From NCBI RefSeq assembly GCF_002806975.1, contig NZ_NIHD01000009.1, positions 1 through 64,000 on the forward strand: 64,000 nt of DNA. The letters run 5' to 3'. This document shows, one piece after another, positions 38,019 to 47,284 of this stretch. The notes below the pieces were generated by a model. The model was not told where the DNA came from, did no database searches, and saw only the letters and a program-made list of their open reading frames with translations. This DNA is from Marinobacter aromaticivorans. GTDB lineage: Bacteria > Pseudomonadota > Gammaproteobacteria > Pseudomonadales > Oleiphilaceae. Both the position numbers and the translations under genes were made by a program. How positions within the stretch are numbered: the stretch's first letter is position 1; each line of letters opens with the position of its first letter.

Positions 38019-39251
38019 ATGATTTGCCAATCCAGGGCCAGGTTTGCCGCTGGCGCAGGTACGGCTGTTGCGGCTGTGCCACTCGTCTACATACTGAGCC
38101 TTATGTGGTGGATTCCTGATGGGGCAAAATATGTCCCGGGTATCGTGGGTGGCGCAATATTGATCTACGGTGTCTTTTGGAGGTTGCCGGAGCGGGACCA
38201 GGACCTGAAGCGCAAGCAGTGGCAGTTTTTATTGGCAACCTGGACGTTCGTTTTTGTCAGTGCACCAAGCTATCTGCTTAACGATGGGAGTTGGTCAGAG
38301 CTCAGGGCGTTGCTGGTGATGGCTGTTTATATTTCCTTTTTTCGCGGTGTCCGGTTCAGCAGTGCGTTCTTCAAGGCCCTTCTTCTGATCTGTGCCGCTG
38401 GCTTCATTACACTGACATTCTACCAATACAGTCAGGCAGGCGGTCGGGTAGGCGGGTTTATCAATCCCATACCATATTCCACGGCGGTGGGTGCAGTTGT
38501 GTTGGTGCTTCTTGCCAGGTTGCTGTTTGCCAGGAATAACATATTGCAGCGGGCTATATTCGGGGTGATGTTTGTGGCTCTGGTTGCGGCTTTGTTGATG
38601 ACCAAAACCCGCGGAGTTGTCGGGCCCGTTTTTGTGATCAGTGCCGTGCTGTTTCTTGCGCTCTTGATGCGGAACGAGCGTCACCGGTTCCTGAAATCCC
38701 TGATCGTTATCGCTGTATTGGCGAGTGCCGCAATGGTTGCAGGAAAAACGCTTCTGACGGATCGCCTGAACCAGACTGTTCACGAGTACGAAGCGCTTTC
38801 CCAAGATAACTACGACGGTTCTTTTGGCGTTCGTCTGCAGCTATGGGTGGCCTCTGGTGAGCTCATTGCCCGTAAACCTGTGATGGGACACGGTGACGGC
38901 TACCGCGGTGCTCTGGAGGAGCTTCACCGCACCGGTAACCTGAAAGAAAGTCTTTACCGGTTCGAAGCCAATCACTTCCACAATCAGTTCATAGACACCA
39001 CGGTAAAAAAGGGCCTGATTGGCGGGCTGGCTCTGGTATTACTTCTGGTTGCGGCAGCCAGGATGTTTTATCTGGCTCCTTGCACTGCCTGGCAAAGGTA
39101 CGGTGGGCTGTCGGTGGTGTTGCTCTATGCAGGAGCGTCGCTCACCGATGTTCCCTTACTCCACACCCATACAATATTTCTGTTCTTTGGCCTTTGTTTT
39201 ATTCTTGGCTCCGTCAGCAGCAATCAAGACGACAAGAGGATGGGGCTATAA
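38019..39251 (+). CDS. waaL: O-antigen ligase family membrane protein (WaaL-like)
   Basis: Ligases of the Wzy_C superfamily transfer undecaprenyl-linked O-antigen to lipid A-core on the periplasmic face. The 410 residues contain about ten to twelve hydrophobic segments. A large periplasmic loop (about residues 240-330) has GDGYRGALEEL and NHFHNQFIDTTVKKG, where the conserved His and Arg are expected. LMTKTRGVVGP supplies the conserved Arg. An O-antigen polymerase (Wzy) is a possible alternative, but the location beside core genes favours ligase. Confidence 0.75.
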   Translation: MICQSRARFAAGAGTAVAAVPLVYILSLMWWIPDGAKYVPGIVGGAILIYGVFWRLPERDQDLKRKQWQFLLATWTFVFVSAPSYLLNDGSWSELRALLVMAVYISFFRGVRFSSAFFKALLLICAAGFITLTFYQYSQAGGRVGGFINPIPYSTAVGAVVLVLLARLLFARNNILQRAIFGVMFVALVAALLMTKTRGVVGPVFVISAVLFLALLMRNERHRFLKSLIVIAVLASAAMVAGKTLLTDRLNQTVHEYEALSQDNYDGSFGVRLQLWVASGELIARKPVMGHGDGYRGALEELHRTGNLKESLYRFEANHFHNQFIDTTVKKGLIGGLALVLLLVAAARMFYLAPCTAWQRYGGLSVVLLYAGASLTDVPLLHTHTIFLFFGLCFILGSVSSNQDDKRMGL

Positions 39252-39351
39252 GTGCCAAGGCTCCGCATAAAAATGTTGCCAAAGATTGATGCAGCGGCCA
39301 AAGCCTGTGTAGCACGAGAGTGCTCAGGATTGAGCCTGGTAAGTGCGGGTG

Positions 39352-40356
39352 TCATATCAATTTCCTGAATTTCCGCTTCCACTTGAGTAATTTTAGTCGG
39401 GTTTCAATGCGTGTGGGGAAAACGTGCCACATTCGCGTCAGCCAAAGTTTAATCAGTGAGAGCTGAATACGATTAATCTTACTGTTGGCTGTGCAGTGCT
39501 TTTTATAGGCGTTAATCCATTCAGTATGCTGCCACTGGGCACATTGCCCTTTGGTTCTCGAAATTCGGGCTTCGCCCAGAAATTTCTGGCAAAGACCAAG
39601 CCCTAGCTGTTCTGGCGATGCGATGACAAGGTTGTTGGCAAAGCAAATATCTGAGTTGACTAGCGCCCCGTTGGAGGTATCCAGCAGCCCCTTGATGGCA
39701 ATTGATGGATTGAATTTTTGTAAAGCGGATAGCCAGAACATTTGTGTGCAATCAATAGGAAAATCACCTTTCACAGAGGCCTCATTCTGTTGCTCGGGAT
39801 TTGTGGCATTTTTATAAAGAGGCAAATCCCAGATAGAGAGCAGATCTTCAGTTAAGCCAAAATAGAAAAAGTCACTCAGATGATAGGCTACGGGATAACC
39901 TTTTGCGTATTTCCTTGTGAAAACATTACTAACGACGACTCGTTGTTGCAGGTACTTGTGTTTTTCAGATCTTTCGGTGTAAGCATATTGCAGCTTTACA
40001 AAGTGATTGCCCGTAAGATAATTGTCGCTACGGAGCTTAACTGCATAGGGTGTTTTAACCTTTTTCAGCCCCTCACGGCTAGACACAATTTGCCGGTTAT
40101 TATTGAAGCGCTGAGGGCTTCCATCGAGCTTGAAGTAGCGAATGTTTGGGCCTGGGTCTGCACAAATAACCAGTTCGTCGAAATCAAGGCCGGTAAGATC
40201 CTGTCCCTCCCAGGTTGATAAGATTATCTTACTGCCGGGAAGATGTTCACGGATTGATTTAAGACACTTTTCAGTGATGCCTGGTTCTTGTGGACGATCC
40301 TGAAAGGTCTGAACGGGCCCTTGCACCACTACGGTTATATCTTTGAAGCGGTTCAA
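39352..40356 (-). CDS. WavE-like LPS biosynthesis protein
   Basis: The 334 residues resemble the WavE family, named from Vibrio cholerae LPS core genes. The family-like N terminus is FKDITVVVQGPVQTF, with SIREHLPGSKIILSTWEGQD and VKLRSDNYLTG. The fold is probably that of a GT-A glycosyltransferase, and the family's exact reaction is not established. It is the last gene of the gmhA-led minus-strand operon, overlaps the upstream GT4 stop by four bases and lies in the AT-rich part of the locus. Confidence 0.78.
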   Translation of the reverse strand: MNRFKDITVVVQGPVQTFQDRPQEPGITEKCLKSIREHLPGSKIILSTWEGQDLTGLDFDELVICADPGPNIRYFKLDGSPQRFNNNRQIVSSREGLKKVKTPYAVKLRSDNYLTGNHFVKLQYAYTERSEKHKYLQQRVVVSNVFTRKYAKGYPVAYHLSDFFYFGLTEDLLSIWDLPLYKNATNPEQQNEASVKGDFPIDCTQMFWLSALQKFNPSIAIKGLLDTSNGALVNSDICFANNLVIASPEQLGLGLCQKFLGEARISRTKGQCAQWQHTEWINAYKKHCTANSKINRIQLSLIKLWLTRMWHVFPTRIETRLKLLKWKRKFRKLI

Positions 40357-41483
40357 TGTGTATTTCCTTTCAGCCGTTCACCAAGCTCAATATAACGCCT
40401 GGCAACCCGTCGGTGGTCGAGAAACCCGATATTTTCCGAGCTTACCGCGGGAGGGTTCTCTAGTATATCGTCGATGGCGCTGGCAAGCGCATCCACATTT
40501 CCCCTGGGAACGATCCAGCGACAGAGATCGCCACGCAATAATTCGTAGGAGCCTCCCGCATCGGTAGCCACTACCGGTGTGCCCGCAGTAATGCTTTCGA
40601 CAATCACCGTTGGTAGGCCTTCAACATCTGAGCTGGATACGTATAGCTTTGCATGGTGAAATGCAGGCAATATGTTTGCGCAAAACCCGGCAAAGATGAC
40701 ATCTCCAGATATACCCAATTCCCTGGCTAGTTGTTTAAGAGCGCTCAGACGTTTTCCCTCCCCGAATATGACCAGAGGATACTGCCTCCGAGTTTTGGCG
40801 TATGCCTTCAGGAGAATGTCAAAGCGCTTGGTTCTGTCCGGTCGCCCTGCAGCCATGATATAGGACTGGGGCAGTTGTTCAGGAGGTGGTTGGCGCATTT
40901 CCCGGCGCAGCCTGTCAAAGTCAAAGCCGTTATGAATGACTTCAATGCTTTCAGGCGTAGCACCCACTTTATTTAGCATGTCTTTCTTTACGTCTTCAGA
41001 CACTGTTAACAGTTTTTTGTGGCTGTAAATTTTTTTGTATAACCATCCGTAAAATTTTTTTCTTACGCCAGTGTACCGGCTTATAAGGTTCTCGTATTTA
41101 CAGCTGTGAACCACGATGTAGTGGTTATTGCTGCAGGCGTGCATGGGTATGCAGCTTTGACCCTGATAAAAGATGACATCATAGTTATCCATTCCTATCT
41201 GCCGCCGCAGTTGTCGTACAAAAAAAGAACTGAATATGTAATAATAGAAATGTTTGCCGAGGATTGCGATAAAGATTTTTGAAAACAGTTTGGAGAATCT
41301 GCTCTCTTTATTAAGCCCGATAATTTTCAGGTATTTGTCATTGCTGTCGAGAGTTCCGGGCTTTTCCCAGAAAATAAAGTCGACAGAGTGACCCTGTCTC
41401 TCAATTTCCTGGGCGACATCGTGAGTGACTCTGTAAAGCGACTGCTGATAGGTAGAGCCGCCCAAAACGAAAGCAAATCTCAT
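40353..41483 (-). CDS. Glycosyltransferase family 4
   Basis: This is a GT-B-fold sugar transferase of the LPS locus; donor and acceptor are unknown. ATG 41483 gives MRFAFVLGGSTYQQSLYRVT and 376 residues. The C-terminal donor domain has AAGRPDRTKRFDILL, VIFGEGKRLSALK, and the E-x7-E region SSDVEGLPTVIVESITAGTP. The gene is AT-rich, with 22 of 60 G+C in 41041-41100 and 21 of 60 in 41281-41340, against about 60-67 percent in nearby housekeeping genes. This suggests horizontal acquisition. Confidence 0.88.
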   Translation of the reverse strand: MRFAFVLGGSTYQQSLYRVTHDVAQEIERQGHSVDFIFWEKPGTLDSNDKYLKIIGLNKESRFSKLFSKIFIAILGKHFYYYIFSSFFVRQLRRQIGMDNYDVIFYQGQSCIPMHACSNNHYIVVHSCKYENLISRYTGVRKKFYGWLYKKIYSHKKLLTVSEDVKKDMLNKVGATPESIEVIHNGFDFDRLRREMRQPPPEQLPQSYIMAAGRPDRTKRFDILLKAYAKTRRQYPLVIFGEGKRLSALKQLARELGISGDVIFAGFCANILPAFHHAKLYVSSSDVEGLPTVIVESITAGTPVVATDAGGSYELLRGDLCRWIVPRGNVDALASAIDDILENPPAVSSENIGFLDHRRVARRYIELGERLKGNTH

Positions 41484-41484
41484 A

Positions 41485-42228
41485 TTAATTCCGGCTTGTG
41501 TCTGGTCTCTTGGAAAGGAACTGCCGATATTCATCCGGCGTGCCACAAAATATAATGTCCCTGTCAGGTATTAACGAATAAAAGATTTCACGGCCATTGG
41601 TTATCAGGTAGTTGTAAAGTGGAGCTATATATAATTCCCCTTTGGCCCACTCGCTGCGGGGCCGGCTTTGGTATTCCTCAAAGCTCTCGATAAAGTCAAG
41701 CGCATGTGTGAAGTGGTAGAGCCCGTCGCTGCACAGGTTTGAAATGGGCTTTTTCTCAGCGGTTTCAGCAACGCGTTGGGAATCGCTGCTCATCGGACGT
41801 GCAAAAGACCAGTTGCTTCCCTTGCCTTCAAATACTTCCAAAAAACCATCGCCAATCAGAGAAGGTTCCGGAAACTCGAAACCAGGGCGAAAGGTATCGA
41901 TATTGAATATTGTTATCGGTCCATTCTCAATTTTAAGCTTTTTCAGAGCCAGGTAAACGGTCTCTGCCTGGCCTCGAGTTTCATTCTCAAGTATGACGAT
42001 TCGAAACTTTGCTATACCTAGCGCCTCGGCACTGTTTTTTACAAAATCAGGGGTGTTAAAGACATCCCGAACAATGAAGACGAACGGAACGTTCGAAAAG
42101 TAGCGCTCAAAGCTTCGTACTGAGTGCTCAAACAATGTGCGATCATGAGCCTCAAGCATATATTTGGGTTTGTTATACCCCGCTTCGAAAAAACGCGAGC
42201 TGAGGCCCGCCATGGGAATGATTATCAT
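41485..42228 (-). CDS. Nucleotidyltransferase (sugar- or alcohol-phosphate activating)
   Basis: The 247 residues form a single NTP_transferase domain. It opens with the Rossmann-type signature MIIIPMAGLSSRFFEAGYNKPKYML, a G-x-S-S-R-F loop with a following Lys-Pro-Lys. The metal-binding FNIDTFRPG lies near residue 110. Such enzymes make NDP-sugars or CDP-alcohols for surface glycans; the substrate here is unknown. It overlaps the fused gene upstream by four bases and is followed one base later by a GT4, so all belong to one module. Confidence 0.85.
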   Translation of the reverse strand: MIIIPMAGLSSRFFEAGYNKPKYMLEAHDRTLFEHSVRSFERYFSNVPFVFIVRDVFNTPDFVKNSAEALGIAKFRIVILENETRGQAETVYLALKKLKIENGPITIFNIDTFRPGFEFPEPSLIGDGFLEVFEGKGSNWSFARPMSSDSQRVAETAEKKPISNLCSDGLYHFTHALDFIESFEEYQSRPRSEWAKGELYIAPLYNYLITNGREIFYSLIPDRDIIFCGTPDEYRQFLSKRPDTSRN

Positions 42229-43838
42229 GAAGCTGTGCTTTCCAGTAATAGTGTATAAAGCCTGAATGCGTTCGCCAGAAGTGCATCCTGCCTCGCCGGT
42301 TGATCTGCGTGTAATGGCAGCATCGATAAAAACAGATGGATCTGCATGGCGTACATTTCGGCAGCGGTTAAGCCGAAGTGCTTTTCAATCAGCTTGAGAA
42401 ACAGTCGCTGGATCGAGTCCACCTTTTCAAAATGCGGGATGCTGAGCAGCAACTGATTATCCGTGACCACAAGCTCATGCGTACCGGCAATGATCCAGTC
42501 GTACAGGCCCAGAACCGAGTGGGAGAGCTTGGCGATGTCGTAGCGGATATCGCCATAGATGCTGAACTGGTTATCAGTGGTGATGCCCCTGGGATCAATC
42601 ACTTTAATTCTGTCGGTGCGAAAGTCGTAGAGTATGTTGCTAAAGCAGAAATCACCGTGCATCAATGTGGCCGTGGGGTCCTTCGCCGGCAAGTAGGGGA
42701 TGCTCTTTTGGATGAGCTCAGTAATTGTCAGTTCGAGACATTCCTGAGCCCCGGGGCCTGAATACACATACGGTTTTTCAGGCGATATGCCCCGTTCTGC
42801 GCAAAAAGTCGTCACCCTGCTGCGGGTTTTGCTTTGTAAGAGTTCCTCGATAGATGAGTAGGGCTTATCACGCTCTGCTGGATATCTCTGGCAGTCCTTG
42901 AGAAAAATCACACATTGGCGCAGGATTTTTTTCCAGATCAGCGGGGGCAGGTCGGCAAATACATACAGCTCGTTAAGCGCTGTGTGGTGCAGGTATTCCA
43001 GGCGATAGGTCAGATAGTCTTCGCCTTTCTCCGAGGTGTCGGCGCCGAGAAATTGCGGGGTATACTGCCGCATCATGGGTGGAAGGTTCTCGAACCACTG
43101 GGCTTCACCGGCAATTTTTGCGCAGTGGGAGCCCGATTTTTCAATCCAGCGCCGTGTAATGGTCAGGTCGTTGAAAATACGCTGGGTGGTGAACGTCGAT
43201 TTGGAATGGTAGTAGGTATTGGCGTGACCAAAGTCAAGCCAGTTGCCGACATTAACGGTTTTCAGCCCCTGTGCCTTGTTGTAGCGCGACAGGCCATTCA
43301 GAAAGCTCCAGTTGGACTGGGTGATGCAACGGATCAGTAACCGGGGGCTGCTAAAGTTGAAGTAGCCTGTTACAACGCTGTATTTCTCAAGTTCAGGCGT
43401 TTCATTACTGCTCACCAGCCAGTTATCGTCGTCTTCAGTCACCACGGCCCAGTCATAGTTATCGTCTACTTTGGCGGTAGCGATGATATCCGTGCCCTCC
43501 GGCACGGGGTCGATAAGCGTATCACCGAACAGCACTTGCAGAGGGGTGTCCAGTGGCTGTTCGGTCAGGTTCAGTGAAGCAACGAGCGACGCCCCGAGGC
43601 TGAGACCATCCGGAACGGAAAGCACTGTTATGCCGTGCTGATCCAGCCAGGATTGGTCGTGCTCATCAACCATGAACGATTCTGGCAAAGACAGGAACGT
43701 CGGGACTCCCCGGGGCGCACATTTGATCTGATGCTGAAACAGGCGCCGGTTACCCAGAGGTAAAAAGCTCGGGGGTAATGCGCCGAATTCAGAGCGGAGT
43801 TCCTGGCTTACATAATCAGCCGACATAATCAGGAACAT
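42225..43838 (-). CDS. Fusion of degenerate nucleotidyltransferase and APH-type kinase
   Basis: The 537-residue protein appears to have two domains. Residues 1 to about 230 resemble a sugar nucleotidyltransferase (PPSFLPLGNRRLFQHQI, LQVLFGDTLID, NVGNWLDFGH) but lack the Gly-rich GxGxR nucleotide loop at the N terminus, so catalysis is doubtful. Residues from about 260 form an aminoglycoside-phosphotransferase-like kinase with catalytic HGDFCFSN at 394-401 and IDPRG at 414-418. The likely role is phosphorylation of a small sugar or alcohol for the adjacent nucleotidyltransferase. It overlaps the HAD phosphatase gene by ten bases. Confidence 0.8.
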   Translation of the reverse strand: MFLIMSADYVSQELRSEFGALPPSFLPLGNRRLFQHQIKCAPRGVPTFLSLPESFMVDEHDQSWLDQHGITVLSVPDGLSLGASLVASLNLTEQPLDTPLQVLFGDTLIDPVPEGTDIIATAKVDDNYDWAVVTEDDDNWLVSSNETPELEKYSVVTGYFNFSSPRLLIRCITQSNWSFLNGLSRYNKAQGLKTVNVGNWLDFGHANTYYHSKSTFTTQRIFNDLTITRRWIEKSGSHCAKIAGEAQWFENLPPMMRQYTPQFLGADTSEKGEDYLTYRLEYLHHTALNELYVFADLPPLIWKKILRQCVIFLKDCQRYPAERDKPYSSIEELLQSKTRSRVTTFCAERGISPEKPYVYSGPGAQECLELTITELIQKSIPYLPAKDPTATLMHGDFCFSNILYDFRTDRIKVIDPRGITTDNQFSIYGDIRYDIAKLSHSVLGLYDWIIAGTHELVVTDNQLLLSIPHFEKVDSIQRLFLKLIEKHFGLTAAEMYAMQIHLFLSMLPLHADQPARQDALLANAFRLYTLLLESTAS

Positions 43839-44212
43839 GAGTGTTTCTCGCGCTCAATCAGTTGCTGAATTTCTTCCGGTGACAGCCGGGTGAATTCCGA
43901 TGGGCGTACGGCACGGTCGTCAACGTAAAAACCGTCGAAACCACACCAGGGTTTGCCAACGTGGATTTCATCGTAAGGCACCTGATGCCTCGTTAGCCAT
44001 TCGGTAATGACCGGCAGAGTATGTATGTTGATTTTCCCGACGTTGCCCTCGTAGGTGCGCATGTTCCGGGCAGTCTGGATTATGATCTCATAGCCCATTG
44101 CTTTATAGCGCCGGAGGGTTTCAATTACCTCGGTATTAGGCGATACCTCCCGGTAATCTGAAGTATTGCCAAGCGTAATAGTCCCATCAAGATCAACAAC
44201 TAGTTTTTTCAC
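43829..44212 (-). CDS. HAD-superfamily capsule-biosynthesis phosphatase-like protein
   Basis: This compact 127-residue HAD phosphatase has DLDGTIT (motif I, residues 7-13), a Thr in IIQTARNMRTYEG (motif II), and GKPWCGFDGFYVDDRAV (motifs III and IV). From memory it resembles the small EcbF/BcbF capsule-locus phosphatases of Pasteurellaceae and E. coli. No cap domain is present. It lies 36 bases after gmhB and overlaps the kinase fusion, which suggests that phosphatase and kinase act on the same pathway. Confidence 0.8.
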   Translation of the reverse strand: MKKLVVDLDGTITLGNTSDYREVSPNTEVIETLRRYKAMGYEIIIQTARNMRTYEGNVGKINIHTLPVITEWLTRHQVPYDEIHVGKPWCGFDGFYVDDRAVRPSEFTRLSPEEIQQLIEREKHSCS

Positions 44213-44248
44213 GGTTTACCCAACTCTGCTTGCAAATCAGTTTTGATA

Positions 44249-44797
44249 TCACTGGCATATAGCCCGTGTGGCCTCCCGGATTGACTGCCAGACACTATCT
44301 GCGGTATCCAGGTCTGCGGGCGACAAGGCATGCCCTGACATTACCAGAACTTTTTTACCAATCCCTGCTGCGGATGCGGCTTCCATATCTGCGCGTTTAT
44401 CCCCGATCATGATGCAATCTTCCGCTGTCAGCCCATAGTCGTTCAGGCCGGCGATAATCATTCCTGGCATGGGTTTGCGGCAATAGCAATCGCGCTCATC
44501 AGCGTTGCCGTAATCGGGGTGGTGCGGGCAGTGGTATACATGGGTCAGGGGGGCGCCTTCGCGGGCAAAGCGATCTTTCATCCACTCCGTCAGTTTCCGG
44601 AAATCCTGTTCTGTATATTTGCCACGGGCAATACCTGATTGATTGGTAACAACAATAAGAAGGTAGCCAAGAGCATGAAGGTGCCTGCAGGCGTCGAAAA
44701 CACCCTCGATAAACTCGAATTCTCCGGGCCGGTATACGTAGCCATGATCCACGTTGATAACACCATCCCGGTCCAGAAATACAGCTTTACGGCTCAT
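44249..44797 (-). CDS. gmhB: D-glycero-beta-D-manno-heptose-1,7-bisphosphate 7-phosphatase
   Basis: GmhB removes the 7-phosphate in ADP-heptose synthesis. The 182 residues carry HAD motif I FLDRDGVINVDHGYVYRP, TNQSGIARG (motif II), the zinc-binding cluster CPHHPDYGNADERDCYCRKP, and GDKRADMEAA (motif IV). The start overlaps the GT9 stop by four bases. It completes the heptose pathway with gmhA, hldE and hldD in this locus. Confidence 0.96.
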   Translation of the reverse strand: MSRKAVFLDRDGVINVDHGYVYRPGEFEFIEGVFDACRHLHALGYLLIVVTNQSGIARGKYTEQDFRKLTEWMKDRFAREGAPLTHVYHCPHHPDYGNADERDCYCRKPMPGMIIAGLNDYGLTAEDCIMIGDKRADMEAASAAGIGKKVLVMSGHALSPADLDTADSVWQSIREATRAICQ

Positions 44798-45867
44798 TTC
44801 GCTTGCCCTCTGGTCAGGCGGTCAAACATGTCACACACCTGTTGCACGGAGATGTGGCTCATCAGGTCATCACCTTTCAGGCGTCGGCCCCAGGGCGCAT
44901 TTGGCGCATCGCTGCCGAGTTTTTCTCGCAGTAACGGTGTGTACGCATCAATGGTGTTTTGCTGCTGGCCATAAGGCCCGGTTCTCGCGGGGTTGCTGTG
45001 GGCATACAGGCCGATGACAGGTGTACCGGCAGCAACCGCCATATGAATGGGGCCGGTATCCGGGGCAATAACAAGGCTGACGTTTTTAATCAGTGCAAAA
45101 AGCTGCTTGAGTGATGATTTGCCAACCAGGTTGTGTACAGGGGCGTCGCACAGGCTTGCCACACGGTTAGCCAGTTCCACCTCCGGATGTGCAGGCCCGC
45201 CACAAAGGTACACAGAAAAACCTTTGGAGTGGGCATGGTTTACGACCTGTGCATAGCGTTCCGGCAGCCAGTTTCGTTCCTGCGCTGAGGCAGCAGGCAC
45301 CAGGACCACATGTTTTTTGGAGTCACTGTCGAGCTGCGCGCGCGCCCAGAGTTCATCGTCAGGTGCCACCGGAATGTTCCATTGAGGTGGTGTCAGGGGG
45401 ATATCCAGTGCGGTCAGAAACTGCCGGAAGGTATCCAGCACATGAGGCTTGGTCGCCGGCGCTATACGCTCATTGATAAACAGACTGTGCAGCTCTTTGC
45501 TTCGGGCCTTGTCATAGCCAATACGCCGCTTTGCGGAAATGCACAGGCTTGCAACATTTGCCCGGAATGCCAGCTGCATGAGCAGGAGTACATCGAAAGT
45601 GCGCCCGGCAAGATCCTGGCGGAGCTTTCGATAGGCAGAGAGCCCGGCGTTCTTGTCAAAGACGACCAGTTCAATTCCCGGTAACCCGTTCAACAGCGCG
45701 GCTTCGGTTTTACCGATAATCCAGGTTATGCGCGCATCCGGATAGTTGCCCTGAATGCTCTGAACCACCGATACGGCGTTGCAGGTGTCTCCGATTGCAG
45801 AGAGCCGCAGTATGCATATTGAGCTAATGCTGGCCAAATCAACTCCGTACTTTGCTGATGATTCCAC
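44794..45867 (-). CDS. Glycosyltransferase family 9 (heptosyltransferase, WaaC-like)
   Basis: GT9 enzymes add L-glycero-D-manno-heptose from ADP-heptose to the inner core. The 357-residue reading has [20 protein letters not shown] at the start of the fold and the donor-site motif [20 protein letters not shown]. It is probably WaaC (heptose I), since waaF is at 49067, but a WaaQ role is possible. The ATG at 45867 overlaps hldE by 29 bases. A TTG at 45837, six bases after GGAG, gives a more typical short N terminus and may be the true start (347 residues). Confidence 0.88.
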   Translation of the reverse strand: MESSAKYGVDLASISSICILRLSAIGDTCNAVSVVQSIQGNYPDARITWIIGKTEAALLNGLPGIELVVFDKNAGLSAYRKLRQDLAGRTFDVLLLMQLAFRANVASLCISAKRRIGYDKARSKELHSLFINERIAPATKPHVLDTFRQFLTALDIPLTPPQWNIPVAPDDELWARAQLDSDSKKHVVLVPAASAQERNWLPERYAQVVNHAHSKGFSVYLCGGPAHPEVELANRVASLCDAPVHNLVGKSSLKQLFALIKNVSLVIAPDTGPIHMAVAAGTPVIGLYAHSNPARTGPYGQQQNTIDAYTPLLREKLGSDAPNAPWGRRLKGDDLMSHISVQQVCDMFDRLTRGQAK

Positions 45868-47284
45868 TGGTGGAGCGACCTTGCAGCAATGGCAGTACGG
45901 TTACCTCGCCACCGTTGCGCTGAACGAACTCGGCTCCAACAATCGTGTCGACCGTGTAATCACCGCCTTTCACCAGTACGTCAGGCTTTATTGTGCGAAT
46001 CAGTTGTTCCGGGGTGTCACTATCGGAGTCGTCGTCCCCGAACGGAATGACCCAGTCAACACAGGCCAGTGCTTCGAGCACTTCGAGGCGGTCTTCCAGC
46101 GGATTGACCGGGCGGGTATCGCCTTTGAGCCTTTTCACCGAAGCATCACTGTTCAGCCCGACCACGAGCCTGTCACCCAGTGCCCGGGCCTGGGCCAGAT
46201 AACGCACATGGCCCGCGTGAAGAATATCGAAACAGCCGTTGGTAAATACAATGCGCTCGCCCTGCGCGCGGGCATAATCGATATGCTGCAAACTCTGGGC
46301 GGTAGTAGGGAAGTAACCACTGGTTTTCGACGACAGCTGCTGGCTTGCGCGGGCAGCGAGCTCTTCCGGTGAAACCGTGGCTGCGCCCAGTTTTGCAACG
46401 ACTATGCCTGCCGCCAGATTGGCCAGCCACGCCGCCTGGTGCAATGTGAAACCCGCACTCAACAAGGTGCCCAATGTGGCAATAACTGTATCTCCCGCAC
46501 CGGTTACATCGCTCACTTCCAGAACCTGTGCCGGGAAGTGGTGGTGTTCGGTTGGCGTTATCAGGCTCATGCCCTGTTCGCTGCGGGTGAGCAGCATGGT
46601 TTCTATGCCGGCTGTGCGCAACAGTTCACGGGCTGACGCAAGCATAACGTCTTCGTTACTGTCCACGCCCCCGGCGGCCCTGAACTCCAACAGGTTAGGT
46701 GTAATAACTGAAGCGCCCCGGTAGCGTGAAAAATCACTGCTCTTGGGGTCTACCAGTACGGTTTTGCCTGCACTCTTTGCGCACTGGATGATTTCCTGCA
46801 CAAAAGCCAGCGAGCCTTTGGCATAGTCGCTGATGACAACCGTGTCGTAGCTTGCGACCAGTGCGTTAAACCGGTCTGCCAGAGCCCGTGCGTGGGACTC
46901 GCTGAATACATCCTCCATATCCAGCCGGATCATCTGCTGGTGGCGAGAGATAATGCGGGTCTTGGAAATGGTTCTGGCATGCTCCAGTGTGAGCAGTTCT
47001 GATTCCACATGCTCTTTAATCAGCAACTGGCTTAAAAGCTGGCCGTCCTGGTCTTTGCCTACCAGGCCCAAAAGAGCTGCCTGGCCGTCCAGGTGTGCAA
47101 TGTTTCGGGCTACGTTGGCAGCGCCGCCGGCGCGGTCCTCGGCACTGCCCACGCGCACGATAGGGACCGGCGCCTCGGGCGAAATACGGTGGGTGTCACC
47201 TATAAAGTAGCGGTCGAGCATAACGTCCCCGACCACCAGTACGGACGCGCTCTGAAGGTTGGCCAGTTGTGCCGGATCAATCAT
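45839..47284 (-). CDS. hldE: Bifunctional heptose 7-phosphate kinase/heptose 1-phosphate adenylyltransferase
   Basis: HldE phosphorylates D-glycero-D-manno-heptose 7-phosphate at C1 and later forms ADP-heptose. The 481 residues comprise an N-terminal PfkB-type kinase with the anion hole GAGD at 262-265 and a C-terminal nucleotidyltransferase with [14 protein letters not shown] (HAGH at 356-359). [13 protein letters not shown] is also present. Length matches E. coli HldE (477). It overlaps the gmhA stop by four bases. Confidence 0.97.
   Translation of the reverse strand: MIDPAQLANLQSASVLVVGDVMLDRYFIGDTHRISPEAPVPIVRVGSAEDRAGGAANVARNIAHLDGQAALLGLVGKDQDGQLLSQLLIKEHVESELLTLEHARTISKTRIISRHQQMIRLDMEDVFSESHARALADRFNALVASYDTVVISDYAKGSLAFVQEIIQCAKSAGKTVLVDPKSSDFSRYRGASVITPNLLEFRAAGGVDSNEDVMLASARELLRTAGIETMLLTRSEQGMSLITPTEHHHFPAQVLEVSDVTGAGDTVIATLGTLLSAGFTLHQAAWLANLAAGIVVAKLGAATVSPEELAARASQQLSSKTSGYFPTTAQSLQHIDYARAQGERIVFTNGCFDILHAGHVRYLAQARALGDRLVVGLNSDASVKRLKGDTRPVNPLEDRLEVLEALACVDWVIPFGDDDSDSDTPEQLIRTIKPDVLVKGGDYTVDTIVGAEFVQRNGGEVTVLPLLQGRSTSGIISKVRS

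Noticed and set aside
39311..39324. AGCAC-GAGAG-type inverted repeat as terminator between the O-antigen ligase and WavE-like genes
   Set aside because: The stem is only 5 bp and there is no T-run on either strand, so it is too weak to call.
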